This document shows positions 25,762-35,260 of a stretch of 64,000 nt of DNA, piece after piece. The position numbers and the translations under genes were made by a program. A model generated the notes under the pieces. That model did no database searches, was not told where the DNA came from, and was given only the letters and a program-made list of their open reading frames with translations. How positions within the stretch are numbered: the first letter of the stretch is position 1; the number at the start of each line of letters is the position of its first letter. Location of the stretch: contig NZ_LZTB01000118.1 of NCBI RefSeq assembly GCF_001665685.1, positions 124,001-188,000 of the forward strand. Direction: 5' to 3'. Source of the stretch: Mycobacterium sp. 852013-50091_SCH5140682 (GTDB taxonomy: Bacteria > Actinomycetota > Actinomycetes > Mycobacteriales > Mycobacteriaceae).

Positions 25762-26140
25762 TTTGCTTTTTCGCGCGTTAATACACGAGAACCCGCCAGC
25801 CGGCGATACCCCAAACACCTTGGCATTAAGCCGATCTCGGTTGCCTATCGCCGCGCTCCGCGTGGATACAGATACGGAAGAATGCAGAAAGAGCAAATAA
25901 TTGGGGTTGCCATCGACAATTTCCCCACAACCGGTTCACCTGCAATATCTTCTGTTCTGAATGTCGACGTCGCGTCACGCCAGTTCATCCCGATGAGTAA
26001 GCTGCCGGCACGCTGATCGGCGCGCGCAGCGTTGCCAGAATTGAGCTGTTCTGAAACATCAGGGGTCAACGCGACCATTGCGAGGCCGCGGATTCCGACC
26101 AGCTGGTCGCTGAAACCAATCGCGATTGGTCCGGAACAGG
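25762..26140. other. Intergenic region with lower GC
   Basis: The 379 bases between the DoxX-like gene and the Rieske gene. It is visibly richer in A and T than the flanks. A 77-codon open frame (25845-26078, minus) exists but has no ribosome-binding site or recognised family, so I do not call it. Presumably it carries the DoxX-like promoter. Confidence 0.4.
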
Positions 26141-26611
26141 TCAGGTGATGGTCAGGGTGTCACCGGTCGTCGTCACCGTCTTCGGCGCCAGCGGCTGCTC
26201 GGCCGGCCCCTTGACGACAGTGCCGTCGACGTCGCTGAACCTGCTGCCATGGCATGGGCAGTCGATGGTTCCGTCGGCGACTTTCGCCACCAGGCACTGC
26301 TTGTGCGTGCAGACCGCTGTGAACGCCTTGAACTGACCGGGCTGCGGTTGAGTGACGACAACCTTGGGCTCCTTGAGCACGACGCCCCCGCCCACTGGCA
26401 CGTCGGTCGTCTTCACCGATACGGGTGCCGCGGCAGCCGTCGAGCTCGGTTCACTGGTCGCGGACTGGCCGCCCGACGCTGACGGTTCTTTACCGCCGCA
26501 CGCGGTGACGGCGATCCCGGCAGCGACCGCTCCGGCACCGATGAGAAGGCCGCGGCGGCTTGCCAGGCCCGGCTGCTCGTGTAGTTCGGGTGTGTGCCCG
26601 GTCTCTGTCAT
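26141..26611 (-). CDS. Tat-exported Rieske [2Fe-2S] protein
   Basis: A 156-residue secreted iron-sulphur protein. The twin-arginine signal (SRRGLLIGAG) is followed by lipobox VTAC at residue 38, so it may be lipidated. Cluster ligands are Cys101/His103 (CTH) and Cys118/His121 (CPCH), and Cys106/Cys120 can form the usual disulphide. Likely an electron carrier on the outer face of the membrane; partner unknown. Confidence 0.9.
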   Translation of the reverse strand: MTETGHTPELHEQPGLASRRGLLIGAGAVAAGIAVTACGGKEPSASGGQSATSEPSSTAAAAPVSVKTTDVPVGGGVVLKEPKVVVTQPQPGQFKAFTAVCTHKQCLVAKVADGTIDCPCHGSRFSDVDGTVVKGPAEQPLAPKTVTTTGDTLTIT

Positions 26612-26744
26612 GTGCCCAGCCCTTCGTTGCGCCTAAGCCATGGTCGCAGACGAGCGCTCTTCAGACGGCAAATCTCGGCATAGTCGTGCAACCCCCGCGG
26701 CAACTTGGCAGGCGCCTACCGAGATGCCCTGCAGCCCAACGCAA

Positions 26745-27689
26745 TCAGATGTCGGACCGCGCGTCGGTGCCTTCTGGTTCTGCGGGCACCGGACCGCCGA
26801 TCGGGCGTCCGGTGCTCCGATCCGGTGCGTCGGTCGCCGCCCAGCTCGCGAGCATGCGCAGCTTCTCGTCGGAGGCGGACCCGGGGGCAGCGGTGTATCC
26901 GTTGAGCACCAGCCGGTCGTCGCCGGTGGAGCGAACGTCGAGCGAGTCGTAGGCGAGGTCGATCGGGCCGACGACCGGGTGATTGAAGTGTTTGAGTCCG
27001 GTGCTGTGGTTGCGCACATCGTGGGCGCCCCAACGGCTGCGAAAAGACTCGCTGCGGGTGGCGAGTTCACCGACGAGGTCGGTGAGCTCCTTGTTGTACG
27101 GGTCGCGGCCCGCCTCGGTGCGTAACAGCGCGACCGTGGTGTCCATCGAACCCGCGTAGTCCGGGAAGAAGTCGGCGGCACGCTCGTCGAGGAAGTTGAA
27201 CCGGGCGATGTTGGCTTTCCACGCCGGTTCATCGAGCACCGGTGCGTACAGCGCCCGGCCGAGAGCGTTGGTCGCGATGATGTCGAGTCGCCCGTTGCGG
27301 ATGAAGGCGGCCGCTCCGGTCATCGCGTCGAGCAAGTGCTGCAGGCTCTCGGGGAGCCTGGCAGGTGTTCGACGGCGCGGGCTTCGTGCAGGCTTGGCGG
27401 CGCGGGCCAGATGGAACAGGTGGGCAGTCTCGGCGTCGTCCAGCAACAGAGCGCGGGCGACGGCGGCGAGCACGTCGTCGGACACACCCCTGATGTGTCC
27501 CTTCTCCAGCCGGGTGTACCAGTCGGTGCTCACCCCGGCGAGCACGGCGACCTCTTCGCGGCGCAGTCCAGGAACGCGCCGTTGAGTTCCGCCCGCTGGG
27601 AGTCCGACCTGGTCAGGGGTGATCCGGGCACGGCGACTGGCCAGGAAGTCACGGATATCGGCGCGCTGCGGGGTGCCGCTGGTGTTCAC
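26745..27689 (-). CDS. MmyB-type XRE regulator
   Basis: A 314-residue protein. An N-terminal XRE helix-turn-helix contains LRREEVAVLAGVSTDWYTRL near residues 42-61, followed by the MmyB-like ligand-binding domain (ATNALGRALYAPV; FNFLDERAADFFPDY). GTG 27689 is used because the frame upstream looks non-coding. It is divergent from an MFS exporter by about 100 bases, an arrangement typical of an actinobacterial repressor of its pump. Confidence 0.85.
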   Translation of the reverse strand: MNTSGTPQRADIRDFLASRRARITPDQVGLPAGGTQRRVPGLRREEVAVLAGVSTDWYTRLEKGHIRGVSDDVLAAVARALLLDDAETAHLFHLARAAKPARSPRRRTPARLPESLQHLLDAMTGAAAFIRNGRLDIIATNALGRALYAPVLDEPAWKANIARFNFLDERAADFFPDYAGSMDTTVALLRTEAGRDPYNKELTDLVGELATRSESFRSRWGAHDVRNHSTGLKHFNHPVVGPIDLAYDSLDVRSTGDDRLVLNGYTAAPGSASDEKLRMLASWAATDAPDRSTGRPIGGPVPAEPEGTDARSDI

Positions 27690-27791
27690 ACATCCGACGG
27701 TACGACGAGCCGTGGCCGCGATGGGGGTTGCACTTGTACCCCCTCTGGTTGGACCTGCCGCCCACGGTGGAATCGGAGTTCTCTGGTTGAG

Positions 27792-29186
27792 GTGATCACC
27801 CATGAGTCAGCTCTCGGAATCGATGCCGCAGGCCGGACCAGACCCGCGGTCCGGACCCTGGGTGCGGCGCTGCTGGGCTTCTTCACCATCACGCTGGATG
27901 CCGTCGTGATCAACGTGACTCTGCCGACCATCCGCCACGATCTCGGTGGTGGTGTGGCCGGGCTGCAGTGGGTGGTCGACGGGTACACCCTGATGTTCGC
28001 CGCTCTGCTGCTGACCGCTGGGTCGCTGTCGGACCGGTTGGGCGCCAAGCGGGCCTTTGGTGGCGGCATGGTGGCGTTCGTCCTCGCCTCGGGGGCATGC
28101 GGGCTGGCGCCTACGCTGGGCATGTTGGTTGCGGCCCGGTTTGTGCAGGGCGCAGCGGCGGCCGCGATGATGCCGGCGTCGATGGCCCTGATCCGTCAGG
28201 CCTACCAAGAGCCGCGGGCGCGCGCTCGTGCCGTCGGGATCTGGGCGATGGGCGGAGCGGTCGCATCGTCCTCCGGTCCGGTCTTGGGCGGGATGCTCAC
28301 CCTGATCGACTGGCGACTCATCTTTTTCATCAATATCCCGGTCGGCGTTATCGCGCTTTGGCTGCTGACCCACACCGATGCCTCTGCGACCCGACGCACG
28401 CCGCTCGATCCGATCGGCCAGCTGACCGGCGTTCTGGCGATGGGCGGATTGACCTACGGCGCCATCGAGGCGGGCTCCCGCGGGTTCGCCGACTGGGCGG
28501 TCATTGCTGCTTTCGTCATGGCTGTGGTGTCGCTGATCGCGTTCACTTGTTCTCAGCACGTGGTGGCGCATCCGATGCTGCCGCTGGAACTCTTCCGGTC
28601 CCGCACCGTAACCATTGTCACAGCAACAGGTTTCGCGTTCATGGTGGGCTATTTCGGCCTGCCGTTCGTTGTGAGCCTGTTCTTGCAACAGCACCGCGGC
28701 CTGGACGCCGTGCACACCGGCATCGTGTTCCTGCCGATGATGCTCGTCGGTCTGATACTGACACCGTTCTCCGCATGGATCAGCGAGCGGTTCGGCCGCC
28801 GCACCGTGATCGCCACGGGTCTGGCTCTGATGACCGCCGGGCTCGCCGCGGTGGGCCTGCTGGGTGCCACCGCTCCCCTGTGGCTGCTCGCGGTGCTCAT
28901 GCTGCTGGTCGGACTCGGCGGTCCGACGGTCTCCCCGCCGGCCACCGCGGTGCTGCTCGACACCGTTGCGCACCATCAGGCCGGCGTCGCATCTGGCGTG
29001 TTCAACACCAGCCGCCAGGTCGGCGGCGCCCTCGCAGTCGCGGTGTTCGGCGCTCTACTCGCCAACCCCGACACCTTCGTCCGCGGGGTGCACGTGAGCA
29101 TGCTGATCGCCGCCGTCGTTACCGCGGTGACCGCCGTTCTCACGCTGTCCTTGCCCCGCACCACCCAACACCACGTGGAGGCCTGA
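27792..29186 (+). CDS. MFS drug exporter, EmrB/QacA type
   Basis: 464 residues with about 14 TM helices. Motif A-like SLSDRLGAKRAFGGG and motif C-like AVASSSGPVLGG match the DHA2 (14-TM) drug:H+ antiporters. It is divergent from the MmyB-type regulator and followed by a carboxymuconolactone-decarboxylase-like gene 33 bases later. The GTG at 27792 is the most likely start, as the ORF upstream overlaps the regulator. Substrate unknown. Confidence 0.8.
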   Translation: MITHESALGIDAAGRTRPAVRTLGAALLGFFTITLDAVVINVTLPTIRHDLGGGVAGLQWVVDGYTLMFAALLLTAGSLSDRLGAKRAFGGGMVAFVLASGACGLAPTLGMLVAARFVQGAAAAAMMPASMALIRQAYQEPRARARAVGIWAMGGAVASSSGPVLGGMLTLIDWRLIFFINIPVGVIALWLLTHTDASATRRTPLDPIGQLTGVLAMGGLTYGAIEAGSRGFADWAVIAAFVMAVVSLIAFTCSQHVVAHPMLPLELFRSRTVTIVTATGFAFMVGYFGLPFVVSLFLQQHRGLDAVHTGIVFLPMMLVGLILTPFSAWISERFGRRTVIATGLALMTAGLAAVGLLGATAPLWLLAVLMLLVGLGGPTVSPPATAVLLDTVAHHQAGVASGVFNTSRQVGGALAVAVFGALLANPDTFVRGVHVSMLIAAVVTAVTAVLTLSLPRTTQHHVEA

Positions 29187-29219
29187 TGACCGCTACCACC
29201 CCGAAGAGAGGAACCAACG

Positions 29220-29555
29220 ATGAGCGATGAACAGAACACCGGCTGGACCGGCGGCCAGCGCGCTTTCGGCGACTTCGCCCCCGGCATGGTGCATTACACC
29301 GACCGCGTGCTGTTCGACGAAGTGTGGGAACGGCCCGATCTGTCCAAACGAGACCGGAGCCTGATCACGATCGCGGCACTGACCGCGATGGGCAAGATGG
29401 ACCAGCTGCACTTCCATCTCGGGTTCGCCCGCCAGAACGGGGTCACCGACGACGAGCTGAAGGAAGCCCTGCTGCATCTCGCGTTCTATTCCGGTTGGCC
29501 CAACGCCATGGGCGCGACCACGGTGTTGAAAAACATCGTCGAGAAGAACGGGTGA
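29220..29555 (+). CDS. Carboxymuconolactone decarboxylase-family protein
   Basis: A 111-residue CMD-fold protein. It has the family pattern LSKRDRSLITIAALTAMGK then HFHLGFARQNGVTDDELKEA. The CxxC of AhpD peroxidases is absent, so it is not a thiol peroxidase; a decarboxylase, isomerase or quinone-modifying role is possible. An AGAGG site precedes the ATG. It follows the MFS gene and probably shares its transcript. Confidence 0.8.
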   Translation: MSDEQNTGWTGGQRAFGDFAPGMVHYTDRVLFDEVWERPDLSKRDRSLITIAALTAMGKMDQLHFHLGFARQNGVTDDELKEALLHLAFYSGWPNAMGATTVLKNIVEKNG

Positions 29556-29749
29556 GGTCCCGACAGGAAAATGGTTGGACGCCACCACGTTCGCGTTGCT
29601 AGGGTGCGATAGACCGTGACGGTGACGCGAGGAGGTGAGACCCATGTATGCAGTGACCAATGGGTGTTCTCACTCGTGTTCGCGGTTGGGCGATTGAGCT
29701 AGGTGTCGCCGGGAGCGCCCGAACACGGCAATCCCGAAAGGCAACCGCT

Positions 29750-30511
29750 ATGCACATCACTTCTGAGACATCGTCCAACGGTGTCATCGAACGCTCCTTC
29801 ACCCTGGATGACGTCACCGGTGTCCTCTGGTCACCAGAATCTGTTCCCGCCGACGCCCCCGTGGTCTTGGCCGGTCACCCGGGCGGCCTTCACAAGAGGG
29901 CCCCGGGACACGTCGCCCGGGCCCATTCCTTGGTGATCGTTGAGGGTTTCCATGTCGTCTCCATCGACGCACCTGGCCACGGTGACCGACCACGAAATGC
30001 CCAGGACGAGAGCTGGATCGCGGAATTTCGTCGGGCCCGGGCCGAGGACAGTCCCTCGTTCGGCCGTATCCTTGCCGAGTACAGCGCCTCTGTCGCCGAG
30101 CGTGCCGTTCCCGAATGGCGGGCAACCATCGACGCCGTGCTGGCTCTACCCGAGATCGGCGCACATGTTCCCCTCGGCTACTCGGGCGTGTCTCTGGCCG
30201 GCGCGATCGGGATACAGCTCGCAGCGGTCGAGCCTCGGATCACCGCTGCGATCTTCGGATGGCTGTCCGGGCATGACGCGCTGCTTGCGGCGGCAAGACA
30301 GATCAGCATCCCGATCGAATATCTGTTGCCGTTGGATGACAACGAAATTCCACGCGAATTCGGTCTCGAATTGTTCGACGCCTTCGCCTCGACCGACAAG
30401 GTGTTGCACGCCTTCCCGGGCGGGCACGACCGGGTACCGACAGATGGCCGGATCGACACTCGGTTCTTCGCGCGGCACCTCGGGCGGGCCGCAGGCCGGC
30501 CTGCGGCGTGA
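29750..30511 (+). CDS. Alpha/beta hydrolase
   Basis: A 253-residue protein of the alpha/beta hydrolase fold. The oxyanion segment LAGHPGGLHKR lies near residue 42, the nucleophile elbow region GYSGVSLAG near residue 144, and the terminal His in GGHDRVP near residue 224. ATG 29750 follows AAAGG. Substrate unknown. Confidence 0.7.
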   Translation: MHITSETSSNGVIERSFTLDDVTGVLWSPESVPADAPVVLAGHPGGLHKRAPGHVARAHSLVIVEGFHVVSIDAPGHGDRPRNAQDESWIAEFRRARAEDSPSFGRILAEYSASVAERAVPEWRATIDAVLALPEIGAHVPLGYSGVSLAGAIGIQLAAVEPRITAAIFGWLSGHDALLAAARQISIPIEYLLPLDDNEIPREFGLELFDAFASTDKVLHAFPGGHDRVPTDGRIDTRFFARHLGRAAGRPAA

Positions 30512-30657
30512 CGTGAAACAGGGGTCTGCGGCCGGGCCACACCCGGTCGCAGACCACCTTGGCCGAGATGCGTAACACCCTGCATATCGACCGATCGAAT
30601 ATGTACTCTCAGACTGCGGCACCGACTTGGAGCAGCGCACGTGAAGCGTTGGGCAAC

Positions 30658-32088
30658 ATGATGAGCGTATCTACCGAGACGGCTCTGCCTGCGGCTTTTG
30701 CCGAGCTCGACACCAAGATCACCGCGGGCATGACGGCCTACCGCATACCGGGTGCTGCCGTTGCCGTCTGGGCAGGCCGCCACGAACATGTCAAAGGCTT
30801 CGGTGTCACCAACGTCGACCATCCGCTACCTGTCGACGGTGACACGGTGTTCCGGATCGGCTCGACCACAAAGACGTTCACGGGCACCACCGTGATGCGC
30901 TTGGTCGATCGGGGCGACGTGGACCTGGATGCGCCCGTGCGGCGTTACCTGCCCGACTTCGCCGTGGCCGATCCGGCTGCCAGCGCCTCGGTAACCGTGC
31001 GTCAGCTGCTCAATCACACGTCGGGCTTTCTGGGTGACGACATTCAAGCGTTCGGGCGCGGCGACGACGCAGTGGCCCGCTACGTCGCGGCGATGACGCG
31101 CCTACCGCAGCTGACACCTCCGGGCACCGTGTTCGCCTACAACAACGCCGGTTTGGTGGCAGCCGGACGGATCATCGAGGTCGTCGCTGACTCGACCTAC
31201 GAGTCGGTGGTGCAGAGCCTGCTGCTCGAGCCGCTGCAGATGGCCCACTCCCACTACTTCTCCGACGAGATCATCGGCTTGAATGTGGCTGCCTCGCACA
31301 CCGTTGTCGATGGCAAACCGGCTGTCGACACCAGTTTTTGGACGTTCCCACGCAGCTGCCACCCAACCGGCGGACTGATGTCGACCGCACGAGATCAGTT
31401 GCGGTACGCGAAGTTTCACCTTGGCGACGGCACGGCACCCGACGGCACCCGACTGCTGAGCCCGCAAGCGCTCGCGGCAATGCGGTCCAATCCGGGCGCC
31501 GGCGGCACACTACAGGTCGATCTCACCGGCATGGGTGTCACGTGGATGCTGCGCCCGTCGGCGGAGAACGTCACGATCGTTCAGCACGGCGGCACCTGGA
31601 ACGGCCAGCATTCGGGGTTCTTCATGGTGCCCGACCGCGATTTCGCCATGACCGTGCTCACCAACTCCGAGGGCGGAGCACAGCTGATCAACGACCTTTT
31701 CGGCGACGACTGGGCGCTGCGCCGGTTCGCGGGGATCAGCAACCTGCCTGCCACAGCCGAGGATCTCGGCGCCACCGACCTGGAGCCCTTCCGGGGGCGC
31801 TATATCGCCCAGCATGTCGCCGAATCGGGCGATCCGGGGCAGACGGTCATCGACTTCGAGGTGGGAAGCGGTCGACTCGACGGCACGATGACCGCCGACG
31901 ACATCACGGGAAGCAATCCGAATTCGGAGACCAGCCACCGATTGGGCTTTGCCTTCTATCGACCGGACTACGGACTCGACCTGGGAGCTGACGACAAACC
32001 GATCGGCACCCGCTCCGATTTCGTACGCGGTGCCGACGGACGCATCACCTGGTTCCGCAGCCACGGGCGCCTGTTTCGACGCCAATAG
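30658..32088 (+). CDS. Serine beta-lactamase-like hydrolase (class C fold)
   Basis: A 476-residue protein. The catalytic SxxK is Ser69-Thr-Thr-Lys72 (IGSTTKTFTG); the second motif is YNNAG (YxN) near residue 161, and the third region HGGTWNGQHSG near residue 309. This is the family of esterases, D-aminopeptidases and class C enzymes (Beta-lactamase PF00144 type). A C-terminal domain of ~120 residues is beta-rich. No signal peptide, so cytoplasmic. Two adjacent ATGs (30658 and 30661) could start it. Confidence 0.8.
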   Translation: MMSVSTETALPAAFAELDTKITAGMTAYRIPGAAVAVWAGRHEHVKGFGVTNVDHPLPVDGDTVFRIGSTTKTFTGTTVMRLVDRGDVDLDAPVRRYLPDFAVADPAASASVTVRQLLNHTSGFLGDDIQAFGRGDDAVARYVAAMTRLPQLTPPGTVFAYNNAGLVAAGRIIEVVADSTYESVVQSLLLEPLQMAHSHYFSDEIIGLNVAASHTVVDGKPAVDTSFWTFPRSCHPTGGLMSTARDQLRYAKFHLGDGTAPDGTRLLSPQALAAMRSNPGAGGTLQVDLTGMGVTWMLRPSAENVTIVQHGGTWNGQHSGFFMVPDRDFAMTVLTNSEGGAQLINDLFGDDWALRRFAGISNLPATAEDLGATDLEPFRGRYIAQHVAESGDPGQTVIDFEVGSGRLDGTMTADDITGSNPNSETSHRLGFAFYRPDYGLDLGADDKPIGTRSDFVRGADGRITWFRSHGRLFRRQ

Positions 32089-32197
32089 CGCACCTGCGCC
32101 GTGAGCGCACGCCCCAGATATGCGCTGCGCGTCGGCGGGCCCGTTACGTAACATCGATTCAGGCAATCGGCATTCCTACGCAACGCAAAGGTTCTCC

Positions 32198-32938
32198 ATG
32201 TACACAATCGATTGCACTGAAGCCCCCGTGGCGCCGCCCCGAACGGGGCCGCGCAGGTTCGCGGGCATCCTCACGATCGCCTTCACCGTGCTGGCCCTGG
32301 CAAGTGCTCCAGTACCTGTTGCCAACGCCGATCCGTGCCCGGACGCGGACGTGGTGTTTGCCCGCGGCACAGGCGAGCCTGCGGGCGTCGGCGGTATCGG
32401 ACAGGACTTCGTCGATGCTCTGCGCGCCAAGGCCGGCCCCAAATCGGTCAACGTCTACCCGATCAACTACCAGGCCAGTGCCGATTTCGGCGACGGCTTC
32501 CAGTTCGCACTCACTGTCATCGACGGTATCCGGGACGCTACCAATCACATTCAGACCGTCGCTGCCACCTGCCCCGCCACCAAGATGGTGCTCGGCGGAT
32601 TTTCCCAGGGTGCTGCCGTGGCCGCGTTCACCACGTCGGCCGAGATCCCGGAAGGCGTCCCCGCAGCTTTCGTGCCGCCGCCGATGCCGCCCGAGATCGC
32701 CGACCACGTCGCCGCCGTGGCGTTGTTCGGCAAACCCTCGAACCAGTTCCTCAGCGACGCAGGCGCACCGCTGATCACGATCGGCCCGCTGTACGTGCCC
32801 AAGACCATCGACCTGTGCGCCAGCGGTGACAGCGTCTGCGACGGAGCCCCACCCGGGCCGCCTAGCGGAGCGCACAACTCCTACATCGCCAACGGCATGG
32901 TCGACCAGGCCGCCCAGTTCGCCGCCGGCCGACTCTGA
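32198..32938 (+). CDS. Secreted cutinase
   Basis: A 246-residue secreted serine esterase. The signal peptide ends at ANA-DPC near residue 44. The nucleophile Ser136 is in GGFSQGA; the Asp is in the CASGDSVCD segment and the His at about 226 (SGAHNSYI). Cutinase-like proteins in mycobacteria cleave lipid esters or mycolates at the surface. ATG 32198. It ends in a weak hairpin. Confidence 0.9.
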   Translation: MYTIDCTEAPVAPPRTGPRRFAGILTIAFTVLALASAPVPVANADPCPDADVVFARGTGEPAGVGGIGQDFVDALRAKAGPKSVNVYPINYQASADFGDGFQFALTVIDGIRDATNHIQTVAATCPATKMVLGGFSQGAAVAAFTTSAEIPEGVPAAFVPPPMPPEIADHVAAVALFGKPSNQFLSDAGAPLITIGPLYVPKTIDLCASGDSVCDGAPPGPPSGAHNSYIANGMVDQAAQFAAGRL

Positions 32939-32962
32939 CGGCGAACTGGGATACGCCGGCGG
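32922..32962. terminator. Candidate hairpin between convergent genes
   Basis: CCGCCGGC and GCCGGCGG form a perfect 8-bp stem around a 25-base loop. It spans the cutinase stop and lies just before the stop of the convergent gene at 32966. The long loop makes it only moderately convincing. Confidence 0.4.
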
Positions 32963-32965
32963 GTA

Positions 32966-33283
32966 CTAACTCTTCGCGCCTCGCAGGCCCGTTCGCGACG
33001 GCAGCGCCTCTTTCCTCAGAGTGCGCTTCGCCGGGTCAACTGAATAGTGCGCGCGCTCTGAGAATTCATTCGGCCCTACATGCAGGACCTGCAGTCTCGA
33101 GGTGTCGAGCCCCAAGTTCTGCGCAACCCTGAGCGTCTGCGCTTCCAGCTCAGCCTGCGAGGTGGCGGGCGCCCCTTCCATCGTCACAACGCGATGGACG
33201 TGATGTATTGCGCCCTGCGGATCGAACAGCAGGCAGCAATTGATCGATTGCACGTTCTGCGAACCAGTGGACGAGAAGTTCAC
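32966..33283 (-). CDS. Conserved-looking small protein, second of a pair
   Basis: A 105-residue protein with a GTG start at 33283, 7 bases after the stop of the upstream gene. It begins VNFSSTGSQNVQSINCCLLF and contains VHRVVTMEGAPATSQAELEA and HVGPNEFSERAHYSVDP. Codon use is normal for the window. No signal peptide and no family recognised. The larger frame extending to 33517 is not used because its upstream half is antisense-like to the partner gene. Confidence 0.55.
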   Translation of the reverse strand: MNFSSTGSQNVQSINCCLLFDPQGAIHHVHRVVTMEGAPATSQAELEAQTLRVAQNLGLDTSRLQVLHVGPNEFSERAHYSVDPAKRTLRKEALPSRTGLRGAKS

Positions 33284-33290
33284 GGCGCAC

Positions 33291-33608
33291 CTATCCCCAG
33301 TAGTCCATACGCGCGACAAGATAAGCCTCTTGATCTTCGCCGGTTGCGGTGGCGAAGGTGATGGAACTGATGTGGTCGAAAATGACCGGAGGCCAATTCG
33401 TCCAGGCGCCGAAGTCGATGTCCTTGTCGGATCCGTCCTTGAGCCGTCGCCGGTAGTGCATGATGCCGGTGTAATTCGCTCCCCCACCGACCTGGCCTTG
33501 CAGGGCTGTTTGAGCACCCAACGTCGCCGGAGGCAGATTCACCTGGACGGTGTTGTAGCCGGGTGGCCAGCCATCCATCCAGTGCCAATCGATTCTTGTT
33601 ACGGTCAT
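33291..33608 (-). CDS. Small protein of unknown function, first of a pair
   Basis: A 105-residue protein (MTVTRIDWHWMDGWPPGYNT..) rich in Trp, Tyr and Gly, suggesting a beta-sheet fold. ATG 33608 follows an AGGGAGG site. It precedes the equally sized gene at 32966 by 7 bases, so the two are one operon and may form a complex. No family recognised. Confidence 0.6.
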   Translation of the reverse strand: MTVTRIDWHWMDGWPPGYNTVQVNLPPATLGAQTALQGQVGGGANYTGIMHYRRRLKDGSDKDIDFGAWTNWPPVIFDHISSITFATATGEDQEAYLVARMDYWG

Positions 33609-34081
33609 GCCAATCACCCTCCCTGGCTTGTCATCTAGGTCTTCGCCTGCGGATCATCACCGCCTGCGCAACACCTAGGATCGGGCTCGGCAGTCACCGG
33701 CGACTAGCGTAGGGCAGTACTCACTTTTCGGCTTTTCCCTTTCGATACGTCGTAGCCTCGACACTTCTTGCATGCCAGACACATCGGGCGACACCACAAA
33801 ATGCCTCTGACATTCGCCATTGCACCGAATCGACCGGAGTGACGAGGCGACATCTGATTCGTCGATTCGTCGTCAGATCTGAAGTCGCCCAAGGCGTTAT
33901 CGCAGCACGACCTGCGTCGCACAGATCAGGGACACGTCGTCCCTTCGACATCCGGTTGATACGCAGCTATCCCTCCGGACGGCTCTCCTAGTATGGTAGC
34001 GTGCCGCTGATTTCGATCGTCGTTTGCGCTATACGGGCACTACACATCGACATTACGACCACAGACGACGTGCAGCGCGAA
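33609..34081. other. Long intergenic region, no gene supported
   Basis: The 473 bases between the small-gene pair and the DinB-like gene. GC is lower than average. Two open frames on the minus strand (33704-33922, 33721-33951) have no ribosome-binding sites and random-looking proteins. It could contain a decayed gene; nothing more can be said. Confidence 0.4.
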
Positions 34082-34567
34082 CTAGCGGGTTGACACGATC
34101 TGTTCACGCAGGATATCGCCGTGACCTGCGTGCCTGGCGAATTCTTCGATCATGGCGAGCAGCGTCCACCGCATGCTGACCGTGCCTTCCCGGGGATTGT
34201 CCTTGGTGTCGTCGAGGGCGAAGCGCGACGCGATCTCTCGCGAACGCCGGCTCGCCCGCTCGAACTCCGCGATGACGTCCGTGATCGACTCATCGTCACC
34301 GACAAAGAATGTGCCCTCGTCGCGGTTTGAGTATCCGTCGCACTCGGATTCGTCGAGTCCCGCCCAAAACCGTTGAAACCAAATCCGTTCCGCGGCGGCG
34401 GCATGCTTGATCAACGATATCGGCGTGGTCAGCGATGTGACGAGCCGGCTGCGGGCATCCGCGTCCGACAGGCCGCGTACGGTCTCGATGAGCGCTTCAC
34501 GGTTACGGTCGAGCATGTTCTCGATGATCGTTCGCTCGTCACCAGTGGTAATGCGGTTGGTAATCAT
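34082..34567 (-). CDS. DinB/DUF664-like protein
   Basis: A 161-residue helical-bundle protein. IENMLDRNREALIETVRGLSD and SLIKHAAAAERIWFQRFWAG contain the first His of the DinB three-His site, and IEEFARHAGHGDILREQI provides the last two. The family includes thiol-dependent enzymes (mycothiol S-transferases). GGAG precedes ATG 34567. Substrate unknown. Confidence 0.8.
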   Translation of the reverse strand: MITNRITTGDERTIIENMLDRNREALIETVRGLSDADARSRLVTSLTTPISLIKHAAAAERIWFQRFWAGLDESECDGYSNRDEGTFFVGDDESITDVIAEFERASRRSREIASRFALDDTKDNPREGTVSMRWTLLAMIEEFARHAGHGDILREQIVSTR

Positions 34568-34821
34568 CAGGTTTCGCTCCTTCTATCGTTGGTCGGATCG
34601 GTTGGACCCGAACGTTTCAGCAGTGGCACCCAGTGCATCTCGGGACGGCACCGCGACGAGTGAAGAGATTGACTCCGGCGTCAAAAATCAAGCGTCAGTG
34701 GGCTTGTCGCGAGCAAAGCCGTCGTTTCGGCACCTTTTCTGTGCGGAGCTGCGAGCATGATCGCGGAGGTATCCGCAGGCGGCAAACACCCGAGTGATTT
34801 TCTGGATCCGAGGAGCAGCAG

Positions 34822-35160
34822 ATGAGATGGTTGACGCGTTCCGGCGTGCGCAGAATGGTCTTCGCGACAGGAATCGCCGGGGCGGCCGTGATGGCGGCGG
34901 CCCTTCCCGCGAATGCAACGCCCACTGTAGCCGGTCAAGCGGGCGTACCGATGCCCCTGGGTCCGTTCTCGGTGAAGAACGATCCGGGGTGCGACGTATT
35001 CGGGTGGCAGCATCCGATGTGTGCCGGCGGCGCCTTCGACACACCTGCGGACGACGGAATCCCCGGCGACAATGCGGCATTCGGCGGCATACCGGCGCCT
35101 GCGAGCGTACCCAATGTCGACGGCTCGCTCAGTCCTCCCGGCATGCCCGGGGATGTCTGA
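34822..35160 (+). CDS. Small secreted Pro/Gly-rich protein
   Basis: A 112-residue protein. The signal peptide (MRWLTRSGVRRMVFATGIAG.., cleavage at ANA-TPT) leaves a mature part of about 80 residues, rich in Pro, Gly and Asp, with two Cys (PGCDVFGW; HPMCAGG) that could pair. No family recognised; many mycobacterial secreted proteins look like this. Confidence 0.65.
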   Translation: MRWLTRSGVRRMVFATGIAGAAVMAAALPANATPTVAGQAGVPMPLGPFSVKNDPGCDVFGWQHPMCAGGAFDTPADDGIPGDNAAFGGIPAPASVPNVDGSLSPPGMPGDV

Positions 35161-35260
35161 CCCGACCGGTCCCCATGGATAACTCATAGCGCCGGAGGGC
35201 GTTCTACGCGACGACAGGTCAATTCCAGTCCCCGGGTAGAGCGCTCAGAAGGAGAATCGC

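Noticed and set aside
25845..26078. 77-codon frame between the DoxX-like and Rieske genes
   Set aside because: No ribosome-binding site, no family and low-GC composition; kept as intergenic.
33284..33517. Extension of the 105-aa gene to a 183-residue protein
   Set aside because: The added part overlaps the upstream 105-aa gene in another frame and has non-coding composition; a GTG start after the upstream stop fits better.
33704..33951. Two minus-strand frames in the long gap
   Set aside because: Random-looking, Cys/Arg-rich translations without start signals.
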